Origin: Draconibacterium mangrovi_A
GTDB lineage: Bacteria; Bacteroidota; Bacteroidia; Bacteroidales; Prolixibacteraceae
DNA length: 64,000 nt
Direction: 5' to 3'
Assembly: GCF_037646455.1 (NCBI RefSeq)
Contig: NZ_JBBIXN010000002.1
Coordinates: 682,001-746,000, forward strand
Shown: in pieces, positions 34,101-40,933 of the stretch
How positions within the stretch are numbered: the stretch's first letter is position 1
Layout: every line of letters begins with the position of its first letter
Notes under the pieces: model-generated
Seen by the model: the letters and a program-made list of their open reading frames with translations, nothing else
The model's database searches: none
Told to the model about the DNA's origin: nothing
Program-made: the position numbers and the translations under genes

Positions 34101-36713
34101 TCAGCCCCTCAGGATTTAAGTGGGAATGACGCGACAACCTTAACATTAACAATAAATGACAATGGATTTACTGGTCTTGGTGGAGGTTCTGATGTCGTTT
34201 TAGGAACGGTAAATATCGATATAACTCCTGTAAACGATCCTCCTGTAATAACGAATGTTTACGGCGATTCATCTACAGAGATCGAAGTAGGGAATGGAGC
34301 CCAAAGCATAAGTGATCTGAATGATGCCACGGTTTCAGATGTTGACTCACCTGATATGAATGGAGGATATCTTAGTCTTAATCAAACAAGCGGAACAGCG
34401 AACGGTAATTTTGGAATGGATGGAACAACCGTCACCTCAGGTGGCGATGCCACAATTGCTGCCGGAGAAACAGTTGCTGTGGGAGGCACCGCAATTGGAA
34501 CTGTTCATGCCACTAATGACGGACAAGGTGGAAATACACTTGAAATTGATTTTAACAGTGCAAATTCAACGAATGCAAACATACAAAGCTTACTCAGAAA
34601 CCTAAGCTATTCAGCCCCTTCTGGAATTGATTCAAGAACATTCATTCTTACATTGAATGACGGAGACGGAACAGCCAATGGCGGTAGCAATCAAACCTCA
34701 GGAAGTTTTACTATAAATGTTGTTTTATTCGAACCGGACATTGCCTTGAAAACCGGACGAAGTTACATAAACGTCGGAGACACCATTGATTTTGGAGATG
34801 TTGAAATGGGAGATCAATCAGATACTACCATTTTTGTACTCAACGAAGGGAATGCCGATTTAACGTTGTATTCTATAGGCCAGGCTCCTGCATTTTACTC
34901 TTTTAATACTGCCGGGATAAAAACTAATCTTATTCCTTCTGATTCAACAAGCTTCGGTATTTCCCTCCAACCAGTTCAACTCGGGGAGAACATCTCTTTG
35001 ATTTCTGTGGGTTCAGACGATCCGGATGAATCGAATTATTCGTTTTTTGTTAAATCTGTTGGTGTTGTTGATAGTACACCTCCAACGGTAGTTTGCCAGG
35101 ATTTATCTATTTGGCTCGATCAAAGCGGAACTGCTTCAGTTACTGCACCTGAGATAGACAATGGATCAACCGATATCTCGGGAATTGATTCCATGTGGCT
35201 GAATAAATACGATTTTACTGCCGCTGATTTAGGCTCAAACCTAATAACACTCTACGTATCTGATGTAAACGGCAATGCAGATAGCTGTACCGCTATCGTT
35301 ACAATTGGAGATAACATCGCACCAGATGTAGAATGTAATCCAATTACCATTTACATGGATGAAAATGGCGAATACCCGCTAACTGATGACCAAGTGGCTG
35401 AACTATCAAACGGAACTACCGACAATGTTAGTGCACCGGAAAACCTGAATATTTATGCATTAGCTAATTCCAATGTATTTAACTGTAACGAAAACGGTCA
35501 TCAAATAGTGGTACAGGTATTTGCTGTCGACGAAGCAGGAAACAGGAGTAACTGCATCAGGCTTATTAATGTTATCGATACTTTCCCTCTTTCAATGAAT
35601 CCGGTTGATGATATTGAAGTTTATCTTGGTGCTGCCAGGTGCGATACCACCATATCCATATCCTACCCCGAATTAACGACAAACAACAAATGCGCCGAAT
35701 TCGCCCAAATTTCCGGTCTCGGACCTGACGGTGTATTCCCGGTAGGTACCACTGAAGAGAAATGGCTGTTAAGCAATTCAAAAGGAGATTCGCTGGAGTT
35801 CTCGTTTAATGTTATTGTTACATCAGATAACCTAGCTCCTGCCCTCGATCCTATTGCTGATATCGATACAACGAGTACTGTTTCAGAATTCATTATTCCA
35901 TTAACAGGTATTTCATATGGCGCTGATTGTGCCGGGCAGGAAATTGCAGTAAGCGCTTCAGGGATCAACAGCGATGTTGTTAATAACATCAGTGTTGATT
36001 ACACCTCACCCGAAGCAAGCGGTGAATTAACCTTAAGCATTCCAGCTGCTGCCAACGGAAGTGACACCATTACCGTAAACGTGGAAGACAGCGAAGGTGG
36101 CACTGTTTCACGGACTTTTGCGTTCACCATCTATCATATTAACCAGGTCCCGATGGTCATGAACGCCTTATCCGACCAGGAACTCATTGCCGATCGGGAA
36201 CTTAAAATCCCTTTCAACGATTCATTGTTTGTTGATAACGACGGTGATTCGCTGCTGATTGAATTTGCCTTGGAAGATGAATTAGTCTTGCCGGCATGGT
36301 TCGAGGTTATGAATGATACCCTTTACATCACACCTTCAATTGCTGACACTGGCTGTATTTCAGTGGTTATCACAGCTACCGATCCATCCCTGGCTTCAGT
36401 GAGTGATACTTTTGCGGTTTGCGTAAAAGGATTCCCGGTAGGTGTAGGCGAAATAAACAACAACGAGTTAAGTCTGAATATGTTCCCGAATCCTTCGAAA
36501 GGATTGGTAACCATCGAATTTGATACGCAGGTTGCAGATAAAACTGAAGTACTTGTGACCGACATTGCGGGTAAACAGATCCTTAAAAAATCTTACCTGG
36601 CAAGTAAACTCATCAACCTCAACTTAAGCGATCAGGTTTCAGGAATGTATCTTGTAAATGTTCAGGCGAACGGGCAGCATTACATGCGAAAACTTATTTT
36701 GAACAAACGATAA
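31107..36713 (+). CDS. Giant Calx-beta/cadherin-like surface protein with T9SS sorting domain
   Basis: About 1,868 aa from the ATG at 31107 (MKTFTFILTLLIMIWTQSLL, then AQ), a Sec signal. Order: three copies of an approximately 200-residue domain (VAITGxNxxxPxGFSFxA start, IYFTENSFDN, FYAYTDxDxDPTNGVxExxS), the first two each followed by a Calx-beta repeat (YTFSLS, SGTVTISSGT, SGTIVNDDT); then cadherin/ASPM-like and HYR-like modules, a dystroglycan-type cadherin-like module (LVLPAWFEVMNDTLYITPS), and a C-terminal type A sorting domain (LSLNMFPNPSKG to LVNVQANGQHYMRKLILNKR). T9SS exports and anchors or releases such proteins; an adhesin role is inferred. It starts 11 nt after the binding-fold gene. 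Confidence 0.85.
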   Translation: MKTFTFILTLLIMIWTQSLLAQKVVVIGINHNSTSPNTDGFSFLAAENLLVGDIIYFTENEYSNAGNAFVNLEEGVVAFTVTSAINTGNVVFISETGTSTNTFSISSSSGNGTAVKTNSSGSFSIASGGESLYAYSDVDEDPSNGVTEIYSVLCTGSGEIPTATGGNIPADLDPTNDYANAVVVDGFTYGSVPDRLEFNTGAGDRTNVNQTMLENPTNYTTGTAVALSTQSFTNFSLSESNPVLTVSASPASVNENSGSSITYTFSLSANATSNITINFSVGGTATFTTDYTQSGATTFNASSGTVTISSGTNSADITLTPVSDDGLEPDETIVLTLKSGTGYDAGSPSSASGTIVNDDTQAVMPLVAITGTNQNDPEGFSFVALDDISSGTVIYFTENSFDNSSLAFSGTEAVLSWTSPGTDVLRGEVIAVKEDPAGTFTASSQSGNNGSISLVSGTLSYASTGEQFYAYTDSDSDPTNGVTEVHSVLFTGTTTTSGGNIPSSEDPSTVFTSAVVVDGFAATAPNRTEYDPAKRNVTVDNANFQNVGNWLHGQANQDLSEVPFSNIIISKGSASPTVTLAVSPSDVVEDAVDTLFYTFTMSAPASGDITINFDVAGTANFSTDYTVDGASSFTASSGSAVIANGTSTAVVSLVPVGDSDVETQESVQLIITSGTGYDGGSPNDATGTISNDDTSTSDPLVAITGLNHESPDGFSFVAAQDIPASTTIYFTDNSFDNTTLMFSSGEAVLSWTSPSTIVPSGQVIVVTETSPDVFSVTRSNGSTETGSITLESGNLALATDGETFYAYEDDDNDPTNGVVDIYSVLYTGVVASSGGAIPASEDPSGIYVQALVVDGFAATAPNRTEYDPTKRNVLIEDVDFEDISNWLFAQTNQTLSNVPFDNLNIVIDYNTDPSITGLPANITVLEDTPTPVNIASANILDDSGDSIITLTIEAGSGVFFLANAPNMNFNGNASGYITISGSLANINNYLDFPTNIQYSAPQDLSGNDATTLTLTINDNGFTGLGGGSDVVLGTVNIDITPVNDPPVITNVYGDSSTEIEVGNGAQSISDLNDATVSDVDSPDMNGGYLSLNQTSGTANGNFGMDGTTVTSGGDATIAAGETVAVGGTAIGTVHATNDGQGGNTLEIDFNSANSTNANIQSLLRNLSYSAPSGIDSRTFILTLNDGDGTANGGSNQTSGSFTINVVLFEPDIALKTGRSYINVGDTIDFGDVEMGDQSDTTIFVLNEGNADLTLYSIGQAPAFYSFNTAGIKTNLIPSDSTSFGISLQPVQLGENISLISVGSDDPDESNYSFFVKSVGVVDSTPPTVVCQDLSIWLDQSGTASVTAPEIDNGSTDISGIDSMWLNKYDFTAADLGSNLITLYVSDVNGNADSCTAIVTIGDNIAPDVECNPITIYMDENGEYPLTDDQVAELSNGTTDNVSAPENLNIYALANSNVFNCNENGHQIVVQVFAVDEAGNRSNCIRLINVIDTFPLSMNPVDDIEVYLGAARCDTTISISYPELTTNNKCAEFAQISGLGPDGVFPVGTTEEKWLLSNSKGDSLEFSFNVIVTSDNLAPALDPIADIDTTSTVSEFIIPLTGISYGADCAGQEIAVSASGINSDVVNNISVDYTSPEASGELTLSIPAAANGSDTITVNVEDSEGGTVSRTFAFTIYHINQVPMVMNALSDQELIADRELKIPFNDSLFVDNDGDSLLIEFALEDELVLPAWFEVMNDTLYITPSIADTGCISVVITATDPSLASVSDTFAVCVKGFPVGVGEINNNELSLNMFPNPSKGLVTIEFDTQVADKTEVLVTDIAGKQILKKSYLASKLINLNLSDQVSGMYLVNVQANGQHYMRKLILNKR
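31173..33825 (+). repeat. About 1-kb tandem domain repeat inside the surface protein gene
   Basis: Three copies of one domain begin near 31177, 32201 and 33204, a period of about 1.0 kb, with Calx-beta segments in the intervals. Copies 2 and 3 are the most alike in protein (VVDGFAATAPNRTEYDP in both). The DNA has diverged, so recent duplication is not obvious. Confidence 0.75.
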
Positions 36714-36733
36714 ATCATCACATTAAATCATAG

Positions 36734-36765
36734 AACAGGAATCCGGGTTGGGTTCCTGTTTTTTT
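36734..36765 (+). terminator. Rho-independent terminator after the surface protein gene
   Basis: Eleven-base-pair stem AACAGGAATCC / GGGTTCCTGTT (one wobble) with a GGGTT loop at 36734-36760, continuing into a T-run to 36765, 20 nt after the stop codon. It marks the end of the plus-strand cluster that begins at 28175. Confidence 0.88.
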
Positions 36766-36823
36766 ATGATCTAAGATCACTACTTCCTTAAAAGATTTGC
36801 AGCCCCTGTAGATTTTTTACAAA

Positions 36824-36844
36824 ACCCTGAAACAAGTTCAGGGT
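36824..36844. repeat. Intergenic palindrome ACCCTGAA/TTCAGGGT
   Basis: Inverted repeat ACCCTGAA, spacer ACAAG, TTCAGGGT, followed by GACG. This type (CCCTGAAAxAAGTTCAGGGTGACG) is a recurrent extragenic element in Bacteroidota genomes. Confidence 0.55.
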
Positions 36845-36885
36845 GACGGTATTGTGAAATGAAAAAATACATTATAAAATTCGTC

Positions 36886-36906
36886 ATGCTGAACTCGATT
36901 CAGCAT
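36886..36906. repeat. Intergenic palindrome ATGCTGAA/TTCAGCAT
   Basis: Inverted repeat ATGCTGAA, spacer CTCGA, TTCAGCAT, preceded by TCGTC. It appears to be the companion of the palindrome 40 nt upstream; together with the TCGAAATGACAAA segment that follows, they look like one degenerate dispersed element. Confidence 0.55.
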
Positions 36907-36998
36907 CTCTTTCAACATCGTATTACAGTCAAAAAGTTGGATTGATGGCTCGAAATGACAAAATAATTGGATGATATTCCATTGACTTACTTCAGCAA

Positions 36999-38426
36999 CT
37001 AATTTGTTTCTTGCAGTTCCAAAAGCAAATGCTCAATTTCTTTGACGAGCGCCGAATGTGATCCCGAAAAATGATTGAACATGATGGAAAAGACAAGTTC
37101 TTGTCCGGAGTCGGCTTTTAAATAACCGGAATAGCAGCGAACACGCGTCATACTACCGCTTTTAGCTTGCAAAGTCCTTCCCGGGAATTTAGCCTGTGCA
37201 AAAGAATACAGGGTACCTTCTCCGGCTTCCGGAAGCGATGCAACAAATGCCTTATTATATACCATTTTGCTAAGCATCTCAACAAAAAATGCAGGCGAAA
37301 CGGCATTGAAATGCGACAGGCCACTTCCGTCTTCCATAAAAATAGCATCGGCAGCTAATCCCCTGTCCTGCCAATATTCTTTCACCATTTCAATACCGTC
37401 TTCACGATTTCCAATACCGGTATTTTCAACCGCAATTTGTTTCAGGAAGTGTTCAGCAAATAAATTCACGCTTTCGTAATTCAGCACTTTGGTAATTTCT
37501 GCCAGTGTTGGCGACTCCTGAATAAAAATATTTTGTACCTCTGATTTATCAACGTTTTTAAAAATAACATTACCGCTTAAGAAGACACCTTTATCGATCA
37601 AAGCCTGCTGAAAATCAGCTGCCAGAACCTGCCCGGGATCATGTATTGCGGCTTTAATGGTAAATGCCCTCCGGTTAGCCGGAATTGTTCCGCGAATCAC
37701 CCGGATTTTATCCAGCGGACTTCCAAAAACATAGGCATTGTCGCGATTATCGCCTGCCGATCGAACCTCGTTTTTAATTTTAATTCCTTCGATCTTTGGC
37801 CAGGTAGAAATTATTTCGGTTGGTTCTCCGACCTTTTTAGGTGATCGAAACGAAATTCGAAACATGTCATCGTACACCGTAAAAGCATTAGCACCTGCGC
37901 CGTAATAATTTCCAATGTCTTCCCAAATCCAGGTAGCCGGTACTTTTTCGGTATCATAAACCGAGGCATCTAACACCAGATCTCCATCAATTTTATCGAT
38001 ACCGGCCTCTTTTACTTTTTGCACCCACTTTTGCAGAAAATGATAATAATGATCTTGAAAATATTCCGATCCAAGTGCGGGATCAGCGCCTCCCGTCAAC
38101 ACGAGATTACCTTTCAGAACTTTGTTACGGTTTATTTTTCCGGTAAATCCAAGTTTGGTCTGAAAACGATAATCGTCACCAAGTATTTCTATGGCAGTAG
38201 CCGAAGTAATTAGTTTCATGGTGGATGCCGGTATCAACAATTTTTGGGCGTTCCTGCTATAAAGCTTCTCCCCCGATTCCAGATCGCTAACCAAAATCCC
38301 AACAGTGGCGTTTTTGTATTCAGGCTTTTTCAACAATTCATTTATCGAATTTTCAAAGTTTTCCTGTGCCTGAAGAAAAAGTGAGAAACTGCCTAAAAAC
38401 AAGATGAAAAAGAAACGTGCAATCAT
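36999..38426 (-). CDS. dacB: D-alanyl-D-alanine carboxypeptidase/endopeptidase (PBP4, DacB)
   Basis: About 475 aa from the ATG at 38426 (MIARFFFILFLGSFSLFLQA, a signal peptide). A start at 38474 would run into the divergent crcB gene and precede the signal. Peptidase S13 motifs: SxxK in PASTMKL (Ser68, Lys71), DGSGLSHFNAVSP carrying the SxN-type element, and LQAKSGSMTRVR with the KSG triad. PBP4 enzymes trim or cleave peptidoglycan peptides in the periplasm. Length and an inserted domain after the SxxK motif (GADPALGSEYF, YDDMFRISFRSP) fit the class C PBP family. crcB is divergent with only 35 nt between. Confidence 0.9.
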   Translation of the reverse strand: MIARFFFILFLGSFSLFLQAQENFENSINELLKKPEYKNATVGILVSDLESGEKLYSRNAQKLLIPASTMKLITSATAIEILGDDYRFQTKLGFTGKINRNKVLKGNLVLTGGADPALGSEYFQDHYYHFLQKWVQKVKEAGIDKIDGDLVLDASVYDTEKVPATWIWEDIGNYYGAGANAFTVYDDMFRISFRSPKKVGEPTEIISTWPKIEGIKIKNEVRSAGDNRDNAYVFGSPLDKIRVIRGTIPANRRAFTIKAAIHDPGQVLAADFQQALIDKGVFLSGNVIFKNVDKSEVQNIFIQESPTLAEITKVLNYESVNLFAEHFLKQIAVENTGIGNREDGIEMVKEYWQDRGLAADAIFMEDGSGLSHFNAVSPAFFVEMLSKMVYNKAFVASLPEAGEGTLYSFAQAKFPGRTLQAKSGSMTRVRCYSGYLKADSGQELVFSIMFNHFSGSHSALVKEIEHLLLELQETN

Positions 38427-38432
38427 TTTTAT

Positions 38433-38440
38433 TACTTTTG
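38433..38440 (+). promoter_or_regulatory. Possible -7 element of crcB
   Basis: TACTTTTG fits TAnnTTTG and ends 21 nt before the crcB ATG. No TTTG at the expected -33 position was found, so this is a weak call. Confidence 0.35.
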
Positions 38441-38461
38441 AGCTTCTAAAGTACGTAAAAT

Positions 38462-38842
38462 ATGTTGCGAACACTCTTCATAGTTGGTGTCGGTGGTTTT
38501 ATCGGAAGTGTGATGCGCTACCTTGTTCAGCTTTTTGTTGAACGCGATATGTCGAGCACTTTTCCGTGGGGAACCTTTGTTGCCAACATAGCTGGTAGTT
38601 TTATTATCGGAGCGGTTTTCGCACTGGCCCAGAAAGGCAACCTGTTGAGTGCCGAATGGCGTCTGTTCCTGGCAGTAGGCATTTGCGGTGGTTTTACTAC
38701 TTTTTCTTCTTTCGCCTACAACAACCTAACCATGCTGCGCGAAGGCGTTTACGGACAATTCATCCTAAATGTAGGTGGCAGCCTTGTTTTTGGTCTGCTG
38801 GCTGTTTACCTCGGAATGATCGCTGTAAAAGCAATATTCTAA
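38462..38842 (+). CDS. crcB: Fluoride ion channel CrcB/FluC
   Basis: A 126-aa, four-helix membrane protein that exports fluoride as a dual-topology dimer. Signatures: VGVGGFIGSVMRYLV at the start, PWGTFVANIAGSFIIG (conserved Asn) and the pore motif GGFTTFSSFAYNN with the Phe-box residues and Thr/Ser. It is followed 101 nt downstream by a DUF190 protein, a frequent partner. The 35-bp upstream gap is too short for a fluoride riboswitch, so fluoride control, if present, must act otherwise. Confidence 0.93.
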   Translation: MLRTLFIVGVGGFIGSVMRYLVQLFVERDMSSTFPWGTFVANIAGSFIIGAVFALAQKGNLLSAEWRLFLAVGICGGFTTFSSFAYNNLTMLREGVYGQFILNVGGSLVFGLLAVYLGMIAVKAIF

Positions 38843-38943
38843 GCATCGCCACCGAACTTCCGAACAAATTCATTAAATTCTGAAACATCAGACCTTCGAT
38901 TTATGTAAACAGGATTGAATGCAATCAACCAAAAACCAATGCT

Positions 38944-39300
38944 ATGAACATTTCAGAAAAAACAGGGGTACTCAAAGTTTATGTCGGCGAATCGGACAAA
39001 ATAAACGGACGGGTGTTGTTCGAAGAAATTGTATTTGAAGCCCGGAACGCAGGTTTGGCGGGAGCTACTGTGTACAAGGGAATGATGTCGTTTGGTGCCA
39101 GCCACTCGATACACACCATGAAGATTTTTGCACTGTCAAATGATCTGCCCGTCATCGTCGAGATCATCGATAACATCGACAAACTGGACAAGTTTGCCGA
39201 AACGGTTAATAAGATCATGGAGGCCAGCAAACGAGGCGGACTGGTAACTTTCCAGGAACTGAGCGTGATTCGCTACGAAAAAGGAGAAAAGTACAGGTAG
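38944..39300 (+). CDS. DUF190 domain protein
   Basis: A 118-aa PII-like DUF190 protein: KVYVGESDKINGRVLFEEIV, RNAGLAGATVYKGMMSFGAS, HSIHTMKIFALSNDLPVIVE, and a helix DKLDKFAETVNKIMEASKRG. The pattern (GxxLYExIVxxAxxxGLAGATVxRGxxGFG, then DLPVxIExID) is a clear family match. DUF190 genes are commonly next to crcB, as here, which hints at a sensor or regulator of fluoride export; the mechanism is not established. Confidence 0.88.
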   Translation: MNISEKTGVLKVYVGESDKINGRVLFEEIVFEARNAGLAGATVYKGMMSFGASHSIHTMKIFALSNDLPVIVEIIDNIDKLDKFAETVNKIMEASKRGGLVTFQELSVIRYEKGEKYR

Positions 39301-39400
39301 AAGCGGGAAGTTGGAAGCAGGAAGCTTGAAGCTAGCAGTGGGAAGATGAAAGCTGGATGATGGATACTTGTAGCCTGGGGATTGTAACTCGTAGCTTCTT
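39301..39400. repeat. GAAGC-rich low-complexity intergenic sequence
   Basis: The DNA after the DUF190 stop repeats units such as GAAGTTGGAAGCAGGAAGC and GAAGCT, and later GTAGC variants. No gene or hairpin terminator is evident. It resembles the simple GAAGCTG-type intergenic repeats seen in related genomes. Confidence 0.45.
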
Positions 39401-39478
39401 TAACACTTTTTAAGTTAACCCAATATCAAATCAGCCGATTCATGCATTTTAGCTCTGTTTTAGTGTGCCAGAAATTAC

Positions 39479-39486
39479 TACCTTTG
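39479..39486 (+). promoter_or_regulatory. Likely -7 element of the enolase promoter
   Basis: TACCTTTG matches TAnnTTTG and lies 83 nt before the eno ATG. A degenerate TTTA occurs about 17 nt upstream in place of TTTG. Strong housekeeping expression fits, but the -33 box is weak. Confidence 0.4.
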
Positions 39487-39569
39487 GACTGCCAAAAAAA
39501 TCAGGACTTAATATCCTGATTTACTGCAAATAACAAAATAAAGTTAAACAATAAAAAAAACTACTCAAG

Positions 39570-40868
39570 ATGTTAATTAGCGATGTAAAAGCAAGAGAGA
39601 TTATTGATTCACGTGGTAACCCAACTGTTGAAGTTGATGTATTGCTCGAAAGCGGTGCTTTTGGCCGTGCAGCTGTTCCGTCAGGAGCTTCAACCGGAGA
39701 AAACGAAGCACTCGAACTTCGTGATGGCGACAAAAGCCGTTACTTAGGAAAAGGATGTTTAAAAGCTGTTGCAAACGTAAACGACGTTATTGCAAAAGAA
39801 ATTATTGGTATGGATGCCACTGACCAGGTTGCTATCGACAGCAAATTACTGGAACTTGATGGTACTAAAACAAAATCGAACTTAGGTGCCAACGCTATGT
39901 TGGGTGTTTCTCTGGCTGTTGCCAAAGCTGCCGCTGAATACTCGGAGCTTCCGTTGTACAAATACATTGGCGGAACCAATGCAAAAACATTGCCTGTTCC
40001 GATGATGAACATCATCAACGGTGGATCGCACTCTGACGCAACCATTGCTTTCCAGGAATTCATGATCCGCCCGATCGGTGCTCCTTCATTTAAAGAAGGT
40101 CTGCGCATGGGTGCTGAAGTTTTCCACGCATTGAAAAAGGTACTAGCCGGTAAAGATCTTTCAACTGCAGTTGGCGACGAAGGTGGTTTTGCTCCTATGT
40201 TAGGTGGAACTGAAGAAGCTATCGAATCGATCCTTTCGGCTATCGAAAATGCAGGATACAAACCTGGCCGTGCCGAAGACGGTGGCGATGTTTCAATTGC
40301 AATGGACTGTGCTGCATCTGAGTTTTTCAAAGACGGTGTTTACGATTACAGCATCTTCGAGCCAAACGGAGTAAAACGTAATTCTGAGGAACAGGCCGCT
40401 TACCTTGCTGAATTGATCGCAAAATACCCGATCGACTCTATCGAAGACGGTATGGACGAAGGCGACTGGGACGGATGGGTAAAACTGAACGCTGCCATTG
40501 GCGACAAATGTCAGCTGGTTGGCGACGACCTTTTCGTGACTAACGTTGAGTACCTGCAAAAAGGTATAGAATTGGGTGCTGCTAACTCTATTCTTATTAA
40601 AGTAAACCAAATTGGTACTTTAACCGAAACGCTTGATGCAATTGAAATGGCACACCGCGCGGGTTACACTTCGGTAACTTCTCACCGTTCGGGTGAAACT
40701 GAAGACTCAACCATTGCCGACATTGCAGTGGCTACCAATTCAGGTCAGATCAAAACCGGTTCTATGAGCCGTTCAGACCGTATGGCAAAATACAACCAAC
40801 TGCTTCGCATCGAAGAAGAACTGGGTGCCAGCGCCATTTATGGATACAAAAAAATCTACAAGAAATAA
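39570..40868 (+). CDS. eno: Enolase (phosphopyruvate hydratase)
   Basis: A 432-aa glycolytic enzyme interconverting 2-phosphoglycerate and phosphoenolpyruvate. Typical sequences: AREIIDSRGNPTVEVDV at the start, AVPSGASTGENEALELRDGD, LPVPMMNIINGGSHSDATIA with the substrate His and Ser, GDEGGFAP, SIAMDCAASEFF (metal Asp), SIEDGMDEGDWDGW, GDDLFVTN and SHRSGETEDSTIADIAVA. Full length and all catalytic motifs are present. Its own terminator follows. Confidence 0.98.
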   Translation: MLISDVKAREIIDSRGNPTVEVDVLLESGAFGRAAVPSGASTGENEALELRDGDKSRYLGKGCLKAVANVNDVIAKEIIGMDATDQVAIDSKLLELDGTKTKSNLGANAMLGVSLAVAKAAAEYSELPLYKYIGGTNAKTLPVPMMNIINGGSHSDATIAFQEFMIRPIGAPSFKEGLRMGAEVFHALKKVLAGKDLSTAVGDEGGFAPMLGGTEEAIESILSAIENAGYKPGRAEDGGDVSIAMDCAASEFFKDGVYDYSIFEPNGVKRNSEEQAAYLAELIAKYPIDSIEDGMDEGDWDGWVKLNAAIGDKCQLVGDDLFVTNVEYLQKGIELGAANSILIKVNQIGTLTETLDAIEMAHRAGYTSVTSHRSGETEDSTIADIAVATNSGQIKTGSMSRSDRMAKYNQLLRIEEELGASAIYGYKKIYKK

Positions 40869-40891
40869 GCTTATTTTTTAACGATATAATG

Positions 40892-40925
40892 AAACCGCTT
40901 CGTCAACCGACGGGGCGGTTTTTTT
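40892..40925 (+). terminator. Rho-independent terminator after enolase
   Basis: Long stem AAACCGC-TT-CGTC, loop AACC, GACG-GG-GCGGTTT (two G-T wobbles) from 40892 to 40922, continuing as a T-run to 40925. It also serves the convergent gene that ends at 40934. Confidence 0.9.
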
Positions 40926-40933
40926 ATGTTTTT

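Noticed and set aside
38427..38461. Fluoride riboswitch before crcB
   Set aside because: Only 35 bp available; the motif needs more.
39301..39400. CRISPR array or coding region in the GAAGC-rich stretch
   Set aside because: Units are short, irregular and without spacers of constant length; no open frame of interest.
39740..40330. 196-codon minus-strand frame
   Set aside because: Antisense within enolase; Ser/Pro-rich composition is a by-product of enolase codon use.
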